The notes beneath the pieces were generated by a model. It saw only the letters and a program-made list of their open reading frames with translations. It did not search any database and was not told the DNA's origin. From the NCBI GenBank assembly GCA_937991535.1, contig CALKHN010000002.1:1-64000 (forward strand): 64,000 bases of DNA, given 5' to 3'. The translations under genes were made by a program, and so were the position numbers. The stretch's first letter is position 1. Every line of letters begins with the position of its first letter. This document shows, in pieces, positions 35,154 through 44,041 of the stretch. The DNA comes from an uncultured Sphingobacteriales bacterium. Its GTDB lineage: Bacteria; Bacteroidota; Bacteroidia; Chitinophagales; Chitinophagaceae.

Positions 35154-36152
35154 TCATTCATCCTCATCCCGCTTTTGCTTCAGGCTTACAGGAGAATAAC
35201 CATACTTATTCTTAAAATCGCGGCTAAAATGAGAATGGTATGGATAGCCGATCTTTTCCGCTACTTCCTGTATGGAGTGATTGGTATAACTAAGCAGATA
35301 ATGCGCTCTCTCCATCCGTTCATCCCTGATGTATTCCGGTACAGTTTTTTCAAAGAGTATCTGAAATTCACGGGTTAGTGTTTTTGGCGTGATATAGAAT
35401 AATTCGCTTAATTCATGTAATCCGCCAAGTTCAGGATTTTCAATGTTGGCCAGAATATAATCCCGAGCTTTGCAGGCTTTCTCTTTGCTCGACTCTGTTG
35501 TTAGATTTGATTGGGGCGTTTTTAGTTGTTGATGGTACAATCCCAAGATCTCCAGCATGTACCGGCGAAGCGTAAAGTCAAGCGCGGCACCTTTGTCTTT
35601 ACATTTTTCCATATTTTTAATGATCCGCCATATCCTGTAAGGATACCGGTAGTTTTCCAGCATCGCACCGTTGTTGCTTTGATCCTGTAGCTGGTTTACA
35701 AAATATTTCAGGCGTGGATGTTCTTCCGCCATTTTTCGTAGGTGATATGAAGCCGGAACAAAAAAAAGGACTGTATAGTCTTCCTTCGGTAAGGAAATTG
35801 GATGCAAACCAGCAGGTATATAAAAAATATTATAGCACCCCCTTAGCAGGTTTAGCATATTGTTACCAAGTAATTGATTGGGAATAGCCCCGTTTAGCAT
35901 GATGGCTATATAGATAAATGGATTATCTGTTGACAGACTAACGCATCCGTCCTGCTTCATGGAGATAGTTAATAATTCCATCCAGTATTCCTCTCCATTG
36001 ACGGACTGAGAAAGGAAATCAACCAGGTCGCTGGTTACAAACACCGGCGTGGCAAAAGGTATTTCATGCGTGCAGTGAGAAGGACATTTGTTGAATACTT
36101 TTATACTCCCGGAATATTGAGGCAGGAACTCTATTTTCAGAGGTGGCTGCAT
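35154..36152 (-). CDS. AraC-family transcriptional regulator
   Basis: 332 residues. The C-terminal AraC domain (about 230-328) has two HTH units: GGLHELSELFYITPKTLTRE and HSIQEVAEKIGYPYHSHFSR followed by FKNKYGYSPVSLKQK. The N-terminal ~220 residues have AraC-like cupin-type composition with the block FYIPAGLHPISLPKEDYTVL but no named domain. It is monocistronic; phased repeats lie in its upstream region at 36381-36418. Confidence 0.88.
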   Translation of the reverse strand: MQPPLKIEFLPQYSGSIKVFNKCPSHCTHEIPFATPVFVTSDLVDFLSQSVNGEEYWMELLTISMKQDGCVSLSTDNPFIYIAIMLNGAIPNQLLGNNMLNLLRGCYNIFYIPAGLHPISLPKEDYTVLFFVPASYHLRKMAEEHPRLKYFVNQLQDQSNNGAMLENYRYPYRIWRIIKNMEKCKDKGAALDFTLRRYMLEILGLYHQQLKTPQSNLTTESSKEKACKARDYILANIENPELGGLHELSELFYITPKTLTREFQILFEKTVPEYIRDERMERAHYLLSYTNHSIQEVAEKIGYPYHSHFSRDFKNKYGYSPVSLKQKRDEDE

Positions 36153-36380
36153 GGTATGTAATTAAGGTTTGCAATAGGAAAGCATGCAGTTAATAAAAAC
36201 TACTGTTTAACAAGATTGGCACAAAACTACCCCGGATTAAATTTGTAAAATATAAAAGGTGGCACAACCAAAACGAGTAAGGTATAAACCTTAGTTGTGC
36301 CATGCCTTTAAGAACAATTGATGTATTAACCTTATCTTATCATACACCAATTTTTCAAATTAAAGTTGCGAAGAAATTTC

Positions 36381-36418
36381 GTGCATGTACAACATTTGTA
36401 TGTGCATATGCAACATTT
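36381..36418. promoter_or_regulatory. 21-bp phased direct repeat upstream of AraC gene
   Basis: GTGCATGTACAACATTT (36381-36397) and GTGCATATGCAACATTT (36402-36418) differ at three positions and are offset by exactly 21 bases, as in the repeat at 3976/3997. A partial GTGCATACG stands at 36497-36505. The site lies about 230 bases upstream of the AraC start at 36152. A regulator binding site is likely; which protein binds it is unknown. Confidence 0.45.
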
Positions 36419-36645
36419 TTTTACGAGGCTAAAAATTACAAAATGTTTATAATCATTTATTTATTTCCCTACTGATATGCAGATTACAAAATTGATGTGC
36501 ATACGATATAAAATATATTGGCCGGTGCAACTACTGCCCACCGTCATGCGACAATTTGGAATACTCGCCTATTTTATGGGTTAAAAGGATTTGGCTAAAA
36601 GTGCTTAGCTTTAATCTGCTTTAATCTCAGTCGTTGCAACAGCCG

Positions 36646-36675
36646 CATAAAGCCCGCTATTTTCCGGGCTTTATG
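36646..36675. terminator. orphan terminator-like hairpin
   Basis: A perfect 11-bp stem CATAAAGCCCG / CGGGCTTTATG with loop CTATTTTC. No gene ends near it, so it is either the terminator of a deleted gene or a shield against readthrough into the gene at 36925. Confidence 0.55.
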
Positions 36676-36924
36676 TTAAACACAGCACCTTTGGATCATT
36701 GCTAATACTTACGCGCACAAGAATTACAAACTCTCTTTGTAATAGAAGCCTGGTTGTTTTTGTAGCGTTCTACCAATTGTTGACGAAACAGGGAAGGGGG
36801 CATAATCAATGCTTATACCTTATAGACGTACACGAAGTAAAAATGAGTACCCCTGCTAAAAAAATACCACTACTTTTTTTTGTCAAAACAACTTATCTTA
36901 CTGTATAACCTTAAAACTATCATT

Positions 36925-37548
36925 ATGAGGAAAATCGCTTTCATAACGCTTATAATCCTGGCAGGTTTCTCATCTTTTAGCCAGGAAATGGATCCCCTGG
37001 TCAACAGCAAAAAGTTGGGACTTGTCTCTTACCTGACATATGTAAAAGCAATCGGTGAATACAAAATGATTTCACTGGCTTCCGACAATCAATACAAGGA
37101 TGAGAAGTTTAAAGAACGCATAATAAGTTTCCACTCAGCTTACAATATACTGAGGCTCTCCGTGGAGAAATTGATTAACCAGCTTTCCGCAGATTTATTG
37201 GTAAGCAATAGACTAAAATTATATAAGCAGATGAACTCGTATATAAAGGCTGGAACCAGGCTTCCATCCGGATATACAGGTTACGAAGACCTCATTAAAG
37301 AAATTGACGGAGCACTGGATGTTTTGCAAATAAAGACTTATAAGAGTACACAGGGGGGATTTTCTCTTGTAGATATTACCGGAGTAGTGGAGCTGGTACA
37401 TGGTATTATTACTGACGCAAGAGATGCCAGGGAAAAGAAAGTAGCGTCATTGACAGGAATATTAAAAGATTTAAAACTTGTTAAGCTTGGAGATTTGGTA
37501 AAACCGGAAGAGGGTGACAAGAAAGAGAGTGACGCTAAAAGCAAATAA
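36925..37548 (+). CDS. secreted hypothetical protein
   Basis: 207 residues from MRKIAFITLIILAGFSSFSQ, a clear signal peptide; an upstream frame to 36880 is rejected because it precedes this signal. The mature protein is helical with KKLGLVSYLTYVKAIGEYKM and ends in a Lys/Glu/Asp-rich tail. I recognise no family. It converges with the ECF sigma gene (37572-38168); only 23 bases separate the two ends. Confidence 0.6.
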   Translation: MRKIAFITLIILAGFSSFSQEMDPLVNSKKLGLVSYLTYVKAIGEYKMISLASDNQYKDEKFKERIISFHSAYNILRLSVEKLINQLSADLLVSNRLKLYKQMNSYIKAGTRLPSGYTGYEDLIKEIDGALDVLQIKTYKSTQGGFSLVDITGVVELVHGIITDARDAREKKVASLTGILKDLKLVKLGDLVKPEEGDKKESDAKSK

Positions 37549-37571
37549 TGAATGATTAAGCTTTCATACTA

Positions 37572-38168
37572 TTAGTGCCGGAAGAAAAGAAAAAGAAGAA
37601 GTGACAGGGAAATACCCAAGTCATTTTCCATAGCATCTTTAAAAGCCTTATTGGAACGGACTACATGTTTGTTTACAGCATTGCGGGATATGCCAAGCAG
37701 GCTAGCTACCTCATTGTAGCTTTTGCCTTCGCCTTTTACCATTTTAAATATTTCCTGCGTTTGAGCGGGAAGAGCTTCATATACCTTGCGGAGCTCTGTT
37801 ATGTAGTCATTTAAAACAATGTCTTCGGTTGTATTGCTTCTTGCAGCACGGGCATGCCGGATTATCTCCGCTTTGCCTTCATTGATGGTTGCCGCCTTTC
37901 TTAAAAAATCAAGTGTATGGTTGCGGGTGATGGTTAACAGGTATGCCGAAAAGGAATCTATTTCTGCCATCCTGGTATGATGGTTCCATATCTTCATAAA
38001 GATCTCCTGCGAAAGATCTTCTGCCAGGTCTGGCGATTTTACAAAACGCTGTATAGCTGCTGTGACAAGTGAATGATAATGATTGTAAAGGGAAGTAAAT
38101 GCTTCTTCATGCCCTGCAGCCAGTTCAGACAGTAAACTTTCTTCATTGTATAATGGTGTGGTTAGCAC
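37572..38168 (-). CDS. ECF RNA polymerase sigma factor
   Basis: 198 residues. Region 2: SPDLAEDLSQEIFMKIWNHH with FSAYLLTITRNHTLDFLRKA. Region 4: LPAQTQEIFKMVKGEGKSYN then EVASLLGISRNAVNKHVVRS. Standard length and motifs for the Bacteroidota FecR-associated ECF type. It stands without an adjacent FecR or SusC gene on this side, so its anti-sigma must be elsewhere. A hydrophobic tail LSLLLFLFFRH ends the protein, as is common in this subfamily. Confidence 0.9.
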   Translation of the reverse strand: MLTTPLYNEESLLSELAAGHEEAFTSLYNHYHSLVTAAIQRFVKSPDLAEDLSQEIFMKIWNHHTRMAEIDSFSAYLLTITRNHTLDFLRKAATINEGKAEIIRHARAARSNTTEDIVLNDYITELRKVYEALPAQTQEIFKMVKGEGKSYNEVASLLGISRNAVNKHVVRSNKAFKDAMENDLGISLSLLLFLFFRH

Positions 38169-38532
38169 TGGCAGTTTCAGGTGTTGAAGGTTAAAAGTAA
38201 TAAAAAAAGTAATTCTTTGAGTTGTTTAGACAATACCATAACGATACTAAGAAGGCTGCACTACGATTCAAATGAGGTTGATTAATAAAAAAGAGATAGA
38301 ATTTTCAGATCGTAAAACTCCCTTTGTAAGCAGGATTGATACCTCATGAAGTTACTGCATCAATTATTTCACAAAGTTCGGTCCTTGCCTGGGATATGCT
38401 GGCAAGGAACTACGCCATAAACACTGATTCTTCCGCACAAGTCCTTCATTTATTGCGTTCCTCCTTGCGCAAATCCGGCGCGGGCCGGTAGTGCTTTCCT
38501 AATTTATTCCAATCACTTTAAAACAATGAATT
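38169..38532. other. intergenic stretch with one inverted repeat
   Basis: No gene visible. A perfect 8-bp inverted repeat TCCTTGCC (38382-38389) / GGCAAGGA (38401-38408) with an 11-base loop lies about 125 bases before the RadC-like gene; no T-run follows, so it may be a regulatory hairpin rather than a terminator. Confidence 0.5.
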
Positions 38533-39003
38533 ATGGAAAGTACAAACAGTCAATTAGCATGGACACAGGTAGCCGAAGTAGAACTTGTTTATAAAACAAA
38601 AGTGAAGCTGTCTGAACGCCCTAAAGTGCAAAGCTCATCTGACATGTATGAACTCTTTTTGCAATTATGGAACAAGGAACTGATAGAATTGCAGGAAGAA
38701 TTTAAGGTGTTGCTTCTTAACAGAAGTAATAAAGTATTGGGGATTTACCCGGCTTCCAGCGGCGGGATAACCGGCACTGTCGCTGATCCCCGTCTCATTC
38801 TGATAGCTGCTTTGAAGGCAGGTGCCTGTGCCCTTGTTCTAAGTCACAACCATCCGTCAGGTTGTATAAAGCCAAGCAGGGCGGATGTAGAACTGACCTA
38901 TAAAATTAAAGAAGCGGCGAGGTATCTTGAAATTCATTTGATTGATCATATCATCGTAAGCCTGGAAAACTATTACTCTTTTGCTGATGAAGGGCTGCTG
39001 TAA
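38533..39003 (+). CDS. RadC-like JAB-domain protein
   Basis: 156 residues with the JAB/MPN metalloprotease-like signature of RadC C-terminal domains: LLLNRSNKVLGIYPASSGGI, then the zinc motif HNHPSGCIKPSRAD and LIDHIIVSLENYYSFADEG. The N-terminal helix-hairpin-helix of full RadC (about 225 residues) is absent. Such stand-alone forms are frequent in Bacteroidota mobile and conjugative regions. Its role in DNA repair is historical and doubtful. Confidence 0.88.
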   Translation: MESTNSQLAWTQVAEVELVYKTKVKLSERPKVQSSSDMYELFLQLWNKELIELQEEFKVLLLNRSNKVLGIYPASSGGITGTVADPRLILIAALKAGACALVLSHNHPSGCIKPSRADVELTYKIKEAARYLEIHLIDHIIVSLENYYSFADEGLL

Positions 39004-39017
39004 AGCACCCCTTTTTT
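38991..39017 (+). terminator. terminator overlapping the RadC-like stop
   Basis: GGGCTGCT (38993-39000) can pair with AGCACCCC after a short GTAA loop, followed by TTTTTT. The stop codon lies in the loop. Confidence 0.55.
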
Positions 39018-39471
39018 ATGCAAATGTGAAAGGGCATACCTGATGCGACGACTCAGTACGTTCATAAAATGTAAGTAAGTTGCGGTGATGGTCCAATGCC
39101 GGGAATTCTCTTGTTCCCCAGGGTTGAGCTTCAACAACCGTATCAGGATTATAAATAACACCTTGCTTTTTATATTCTTCAAATAACTCATTGATACCTT
39201 GTACTTCAATAAGGCAACTGGCGGTACCGGCTAAGAAACTTTCAGCACCACTACAAATAGGCTCTGCAGCCAAAGCCGCTCCTTTGGTTTTCCAGGTTTC
39301 ATCTCCTGACTTCCATAAATGTATTTCGACTTCATCACGAACAGCTATGATGAAGCCATCGTCATGATGACGAATTATAAAGCCCAGTTTAGTTGTATAG
39401 AATTCCATTGATTGTTTTATATCCTGAACAGGAAGGGCAGGAATGGTCTTTATCATTTTCATATTATGCAC
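39016..39471 (-). CDS. VOC/bleomycin resistance-like protein
   Basis: 151 residues with two glyoxalase-type modules: IPALPVQDIKQSMEFYTTKL, EVEIHLWKSGDETWKTKGAA, and CLIEVQGINELFEEYKKQGV with WGTREFPALDHHRNLLTFYE. The length and final ALDHHRNLLTF block match bleomycin-binding-type proteins. Actual binding of a drug is not implied. The start overlaps the end of the GDCCVxC gene by 8 bases, so it is the last gene of the ArsR-MerTP operon. Confidence 0.82.
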   Translation of the reverse strand: MHNMKMIKTIPALPVQDIKQSMEFYTTKLGFIIRHHDDGFIIAVRDEVEIHLWKSGDETWKTKGAALAAEPICSGAESFLAGTASCLIEVQGINELFEEYKKQGVIYNPDTVVEAQPWGTREFPALDHHRNLLTFYERTESSHQVCPFTFA

Positions 39472-39679
39472 AACATGATTTATTCAACTGTATTGGTGGA
39501 CAAGCCACATTTCCATAACTGCAAAATACACAGCAATCTCCCTGCTTTGGTTTTAGGGTAGTCTCGCAGTTTGCACACTTATAGAAATATTGACAGGCAT
39601 CTACAGGCATTGTTTCTTCTTTCTGAAAACCGCAATTTGGGCAGGTAATTGTTGATTGGAGTATTAGAGTCGTTTCCAT
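39464..39679 (-). CDS. GDCCVxC-domain protein
   Basis: 71 residues rich in cysteine: TITCPNCGFQKEETMPVDAC and KCANCETTLKPKQGDCCVFC then a final KSCCA. The GDCCVFC motif names the family, small proteins usually encoded with mercury transport genes. Several CxxC pairs suggest metal binding. It follows MerTP by 56 bases and overlaps the VOC gene. Confidence 0.85.
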   Translation of the reverse strand: METTLILQSTITCPNCGFQKEETMPVDACQYFYKCANCETTLKPKQGDCCVFCSYGNVACPPIQLNKSCCA

Positions 39680-39735
39680 AATCTATTGTTTTTCGAAGCA
39701 GGATTTGCCGTTTTTACAAACTGCACCATCAGCAT

Positions 39736-40356
39736 TTATTGAGCCGGGGGTTTTACAAGGACATAACTTTTTACTTTGTAACCTGTTTTATTAATTACAG
39801 CTTCAATAGCAGATTCACTAACTTTTGATCTATCAAAATCTACTAAGCTGCTCCGGGTAGCATAAGAAGTTTTGTAACTTATTACACCAGCTACTTTAGA
39901 AAGTTCATTGTTTACGTGCTCTTCGCAAGCCTCACAGGTCATGCCCTGTATGATGAACTTTGTCTGTTGCCTGTTATCAACAGCCACAACTGCTGCTGCT
40001 TGTGCTTTTGGCTTGGGATAAAATATTTTTGCATACAGCGGAAATGTCATCATCAGCACAGCAAAAACAGTTACTATCGCCAAAAATGTTTTGGACTGAA
40101 GGAATGAAGCCTTCTTCACTGTTTCGCAATTGCAATCCATATCATTTGTTTTAGTTGGTTTTATTTTGAGATACCAGGCAAATGCCAACACAGCAATTGT
40201 TAACCCGATTAAAAAAGGTCTTGCAGGCGCCATCCATGAAAAAGAGGATGCCATGCTGCCGGTGCCAGCTACCAGGGCTAAAACGGGAGTAATGCAACAA
40301 AGGGATGCAGCAATAGCTGTAAAAATTCCCGCACTCATGAGTTTGCCTGTGCTCAT
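39736..40356 (-). CDS. merTP: MerTP-like mercuric transport fusion
   Basis: 206 residues. A MerT-like membrane part (FTAIAASLCCITPVLALVAG with the paired Cys, two more helices) is fused to a periplasmic or cytoplasmic MerP-like heavy-metal domain: FIIQGMTCEACEEHVNNELS with the CxxC site. Bacteroidota MerTP proteins have exactly this order. The ATG overlaps the ArsR stop as ATGA, indicating translational coupling. No mercuric reductase gene is present nearby, so detoxification may be incomplete here, or the transported metal is not mercury. Confidence 0.88.
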   Translation of the reverse strand: MSTGKLMSAGIFTAIAASLCCITPVLALVAGTGSMASSFSWMAPARPFLIGLTIAVLAFAWYLKIKPTKTNDMDCNCETVKKASFLQSKTFLAIVTVFAVLMMTFPLYAKIFYPKPKAQAAAVVAVDNRQQTKFIIQGMTCEACEEHVNNELSKVAGVISYKTSYATRSSLVDFDRSKVSESAIEAVINKTGYKVKSYVLVKPPAQ

Positions 40357-40730
40357 GCCGTTTGTATTTTTAAATTTTGCTGATTAATATACTTAAAAAA
40401 TGGCTTCAGAACTTTCAGGTGCTCTTCTTTTAGTGAGTAATAAATAGTTTGGCCATCTCTTCTTGATTCAATAATATTCCCATCTTTCAATTTGCGTAAG
40501 TGCTGGGATATCGCAGGAATGCTCATGCCTAAAATATCACTGATATCACAAGGGCAAAGCTCAGTTTCTTCTTCCAACAGATATAGTATTTTCAGACGAA
40601 CTTCGTTGCCGGCCAGTTCAAGGACTTTACTCAATTGGGAAAATGAAAGCGCATTTGCCTTTAGCTTGCTTTTGCATTCACTGATCTGTGCCTGATCAGC
40701 AAATACCCTGATACATTTTGTTGGCTCCAT
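40353..40730 (-). CDS. ArsR-family metal-responsive repressor
   Basis: 125 residues with a winged helix: VRLKILYLLEEETELCPCDI, SDILGMSIPAISQHLRKLKD and ESRRDGQTIYYSLKEEHLKV. The CPCD in the helix before the HTH and a further Cys in TKCIRV and SECK are possible metal ligands, as in ArsR/SmtB sensors. First gene of the operon ArsR-MerTP-GDCCVxC-VOC; it would repress until the metal binds. Confidence 0.9.
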   Translation of the reverse strand: MEPTKCIRVFADQAQISECKSKLKANALSFSQLSKVLELAGNEVRLKILYLLEEETELCPCDISDILGMSIPAISQHLRKLKDGNIIESRRDGQTIYYSLKEEHLKVLKPFFKYINQQNLKIQTA

Positions 40731-40861
40731 AAAAGTAATTATGAAACAAAGAAAAGCTTTTTTTTGTATTTAAGCAAATGCTTAAATAATAGGTCTATTC
40801 GGTTTTATCATGCAGAAATATGGCTCCCGAGAGATTATGGCATAACTTTCTGATAATTAAA

Positions 40862-42451
40862 ATGAATAATCCCGCGGTATTAATTTCTGGTGCAGGGCCG
40901 TCAGGCTTAATGATGGCAGCCCAACTGGCGATGTTCCAGGTGCCGTTTCGTATTATTGATAAAAATGAAGATCATACCACACAATCAAGAGCATTAGTTA
41001 TACATGCACGATCATTAGAGATTTTTGATCAAATGGGAATAGCTGATGAAGCAATTAAACAGGGAGAGAAGGCAAGAGCGGTTAATTTAATTGCAAATGG
41101 AAAAAGAAAATTGCGGTTTAATCTTGAAGGCGTAGGAACAGGGCTTACCGATTTCCCTTATTTGCTGATTTTAGAACAATCAAAAACAGAAAGAATTTTG
41201 AATGATTTTTTAGCAACTTATGGGAAGTCGGTGGAGAGAAAAACTGAATTAATCGATTTTAGTGATAATGATCAGGGAGTAAATGCAAGTTTACGGCATG
41301 CAGATGGCACAATAGAAAACATACATTGTGATTGGCTTATCGGCGCTGACGGAGCACATAGTTTAGTCCGTCAACATCTAAATATCCCTTTTGAGGGCAG
41401 AACCTATGAGCAGTCTTTATTCGTTCTGGATTGCGAGGTTGATCTTCATCTCCCTACTAATGAAATGTGTCTTGCCTTTTCTGATAAAGCTTTTGCTGGT
41501 TTTTTTCCAATGACAAATGGCCGTTACAGGGTTATCGGAATTGTTCCTGAAGAACTGGAGAGCAAAAAGGAACTTGAATTTAATGACATCGCAAAAGATT
41601 TTGCCGCCAAGGTAAAAATGAATATAAGCCTTCAAAACCCTCATTGGATTGCTAAGTATAATTCTCATCACCGCACTGTCACCACCTTCACAAAGGGTCG
41701 TTGTTTCCTTTGCGGAGATGCTGCTCATATCCATAGCCCTGTTGGCGCACAGGGAATGAATACAGGTTTACAGGATGCTTACAACCTGGCATGGAAGCTG
41801 GCACTAGTATGCACTGGAAAAGCAAAAGAAAAACTGCTGGATACTTATCATGATGAAAGGATTATTATAGCTCGTAATCTTGTAAGAACAACAGACAGGG
41901 CATTTAAGTTTGTTACCAGTAAAAAGCCGGCAGCTATGTTTGTACGGCTGCGTGTTCTTCCGTTAGCACTTAGCTTAGGCGTACCCATTCTGGAAAAAAT
42001 AAAATTTGTTCGCCAGGTTGCGTTCAGAACTATCTCCGAGATAGGTATCAACTATAGAAAAAGTGACTTGTCAAAGCAAGATCCAGAGTCAACGTTTCCT
42101 GGTCAGGCACCAAAGCCTGGCGACAGGATGCCATATATTCCTGATAAAAAGAGTTTAAAAATAATGTTACACAGTTTAAAATTTAATCTATTAGTATTTA
42201 CAGGAGAAACAAAACATCCGGATATAGAAAATATTTTACAACAGATTCAGCATGAATATTTCGATCTGTTGGAAATAAATGAAATAACACTTTCCAGCGA
42301 AACACAAAGTGTCTATAAGAAATTCGGTATTAAAAGAAATGGTTTTTATTTGGTTAGACCCGACACCCATATAGCATACAGATGCAATTCTCTTGAGTTT
42401 AATAATCTCTTTACCTATTTAGGACTCTACTTTTCTAAAAAAGCCCAATAA
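40862..42451 (+). CDS. FAD-dependent aromatic-type monooxygenase
   Basis: 529 residues. The N-terminal FAD-binding Rossmann motif ISGAGPSGLMMAAQLAMFQV at about 7-26, the DG motif DWLIGADGAHSLVRQHL near 160, and the second GD motif RCFLCGDAAHIHSPVGAQGM with NTGLQDAYNLAWKLALV near 280-310 mark a class A flavoprotein hydroxylase (PheA/TfdB, PF01494). The C-terminal thioredoxin-like part is present. Substrate unknown, likely a phenolic compound. The ATG at 40820 lies too far from the motif, so 40862 is preferred. It stands alone, divergent from the ArsR operon. Confidence 0.9.
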   Translation: MNNPAVLISGAGPSGLMMAAQLAMFQVPFRIIDKNEDHTTQSRALVIHARSLEIFDQMGIADEAIKQGEKARAVNLIANGKRKLRFNLEGVGTGLTDFPYLLILEQSKTERILNDFLATYGKSVERKTELIDFSDNDQGVNASLRHADGTIENIHCDWLIGADGAHSLVRQHLNIPFEGRTYEQSLFVLDCEVDLHLPTNEMCLAFSDKAFAGFFPMTNGRYRVIGIVPEELESKKELEFNDIAKDFAAKVKMNISLQNPHWIAKYNSHHRTVTTFTKGRCFLCGDAAHIHSPVGAQGMNTGLQDAYNLAWKLALVCTGKAKEKLLDTYHDERIIIARNLVRTTDRAFKFVTSKKPAAMFVRLRVLPLALSLGVPILEKIKFVRQVAFRTISEIGINYRKSDLSKQDPESTFPGQAPKPGDRMPYIPDKKSLKIMLHSLKFNLLVFTGETKHPDIENILQQIQHEYFDLLEINEITLSSETQSVYKKFGIKRNGFYLVRPDTHIAYRCNSLEFNNLFTYLGLYFSKKAQ

Positions 42452-42660
42452 TGACCATTCTCGGCAGTCATCACCACTAAAACGGAAGAATGTCGCATCC
42501 GCTTGGTAAAATTCGAAAGTCAGTCGCGTTGGGTAGTGGCAAAGTTTGTCGCATCGGGTAGTGCGTTTTACGCAAGATCTGTGGTTTTGCAGGAAGCCCC
42601 GGATAGCCCCGGACAAGCGGTAAATAAGCTTTACTCCGAATTAAACCGGAGTATTAAGGA

Positions 42661-43020
42661 TTAATATTTCAGCAGCATGTGATAGTTTGGGTTTGAATGA
42701 GATGCTGTTAGCTTAAAATCGTAATCACCAATAATTTCAAACCCTTTCTTTTTATAAAACCGGACTGCCCTGTCATTTTCCTTCCATACAACTAACCACA
42801 TACCAAGTTGTCCGTTGTTCCCGGACAATTCAATATTGAATTGAAGTAATTCACCTCCTACATTTAAATGATAGAATTCCCTAAGCAAATACAGCCGCTC
42901 AAGCTTTGTTACATTCTTTACTTGAATGCCCGGATGCGGACTGGTTAGAATTATTTTAGAATAGCCAACCGGTTTATTGTTATAATAAGCAAGGTGATAG
43001 ATGTTTTCCGGCTTATCCAA
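42661..43020 (-). pseudogene. 5'-truncated GNAT acetyltransferase
   Basis: 119 codons covering only the C-terminal two thirds of a GNAT fold: HLAYYNNKPVGYSKIILTSP, then LERLYLLREFYHLNVGGELL (acetyl-CoA loop region) and WKENDRAVRFYKKKGFEIIG. About 50 N-terminal residues normally present are missing. The frame opens with TTG directly next to a TTAGCGGTAAT sequence (43028-43038), the same string that ends element R2. A recombination breakpoint probably removed the start. Confidence 0.6.
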
Positions 43021-43078
43021 CTCTTTGTTAGCGGTAATGCTGTGGTGACACCCTACAACTTGACACAGACAATAAAAG

Positions 43079-43486
43079 CTACTTGACTTTTACCTTTAAC
43101 GACTGACTTAATTCCTTAATGACACCAGCCTTGTCTTTTTTAATTTTTTTGCCAAGTTCTTTTCGTGGACAGTTAGCATTATACTTCGCACCCCAAGCCA
43201 TTATCTCAATGACAATCGGTAATAAATCAGCGCCTTTTTGTGTAAGACTATAAACAAACTTTGACTTATTTGCCAGAGAGACCTCTTTGACGACAATATT
43301 TTCTGATTCAAGAACACCTAATCTATTGACAAGAATGTTTGAAGCAATTTTTTCTTCAGAATTTAAAAACTCACTGTACGACACTTTGCCCCTCAACATT
43401 ATATCCCTAATTACTAAAAGCGACCATTTGTCCCCGAAAACATCGAGAGAACAACTTATTGGGCAATCAGACCTTTTTTTATCCAT
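43079..43486 (-). CDS. HxlR-family winged-helix regulator
   Basis: 135 residues from MDKKRSDCPISCSLDVFGDK; the frame runs 78 codons further upstream, but that reading is antisense to the SnoaL gene and is not used. HxlR signature: Cys in CPISCSLDVFGDKWSLLVIR, then EFLNSEEKIASNILVNRLGV and SLTQKGADLLPIVIEIMAWG. Divergent from the SnoaL-like gene at 43574 with an inverted repeat in between, so it likely controls that gene. Confidence 0.88.
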   Translation of the reverse strand: MDKKRSDCPISCSLDVFGDKWSLLVIRDIMLRGKVSYSEFLNSEEKIASNILVNRLGVLESENIVVKEVSLANKSKFVYSLTQKGADLLPIVIEIMAWGAKYNANCPRKELGKKIKKDKAGVIKELSQSLKVKVK

Positions 43487-43497
43487 AAAATAAAGTT

Positions 43498-43544
43498 GTT
43501 GCGATTTGCAATATCTTTTTATATTTGTACTTGCAATTTGCAAC
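43498..43544. promoter_or_regulatory. inverted repeat, likely HxlR operator
   Basis: GTTGCGATTTGCAA (43498-43511) and TTGCAATTTGCAAC (43531-43544) form an inverted repeat matching at 12 of 14 positions, 33 bases centre to centre. TATATTTG (43520-43527), a TAnnTTTG box, lies between the arms, so binding would cover the SnoaL promoter. The repeat stands between the divergent HxlR and SnoaL starts. Confidence 0.6.
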
Positions 43545-43573
43545 AGCAAATTTAAAGACAAAAATTTAATAAA

Positions 43574-43954
43574 ATGGATAATCAAGCAACAACAAGACAA
43601 CTTCTTGAAACTTATTACAAAGGCTTTGCAGAAAAAGCTAATTGGGAAAGCGTAATTGCTGACGACTTTGAGTATGTTGGTGGTGATATGAACAACATAA
43701 AACCCATTATTGGCAAACAAGCCTACATTGAAATTATTAAACGATTTTCACACCGCTTTGAAGCAATGAAAGTGAAGCAAATGATAGTTGAAGGAGACAA
43801 AGCAAGTGTTATTGGTAACTATGACTTTCAATTTCCAAACGGATTTAAAATTAATGGCAATGTTTCTGAAAATTGGACAGTAAAAAATGGTAAACTACAA
43901 TCACTTACCCTTTACTTTGACACATTGACTTTTATGACAAACTTGAAACCATAA
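43574..43954 (+). CDS. SnoaL/NTF2-like protein
   Basis: 126 residues with the NTF2 pattern: LLETYYKGFAEKANWESVIA, DDFEYVGGD, KQAYIEIIKRFSHRFEAMKV, and beta strands KASVIGNYDFQFPNG and ENWTVKNGKLQSLTLYFDT. Cytoplasmic; enzymes and binding proteins alike use this fold and the substrate cannot be told. It is divergent from the HxlR gene. Confidence 0.85.
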   Translation: MDNQATTRQLLETYYKGFAEKANWESVIADDFEYVGGDMNNIKPIIGKQAYIEIIKRFSHRFEAMKVKQMIVEGDKASVIGNYDFQFPNGFKINGNVSENWTVKNGKLQSLTLYFDTLTFMTNLKP

Positions 43955-44041
43955 ATTATAATGGCATACAATATTGAACTTGATGAATTCAACTTATAAT
44001 CTTCGTTATAGTATCATTTAATTCCGATATGAAAGGTCGAA

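Larger units (their letters stand above)
36153..36924. other. stretch without a gene, with several repeats
   Basis: About 770 bases with no coding signal. It holds a phased direct repeat (36381-36418), a copy of the TGCGACAATTTGGAATAC element (36547-36564) and a strong 11-bp hairpin (36646-36675). The plus-strand frame at 36699-36908 has no coding character. Confidence 0.6.

Noticed and set aside
42633..42653. TACTCCG/CGGAGTA hairpin as terminator of the monooxygenase gene
   Set aside because: No T-run follows on either strand and it is 180 bases past the stop, so it is too weak to call.
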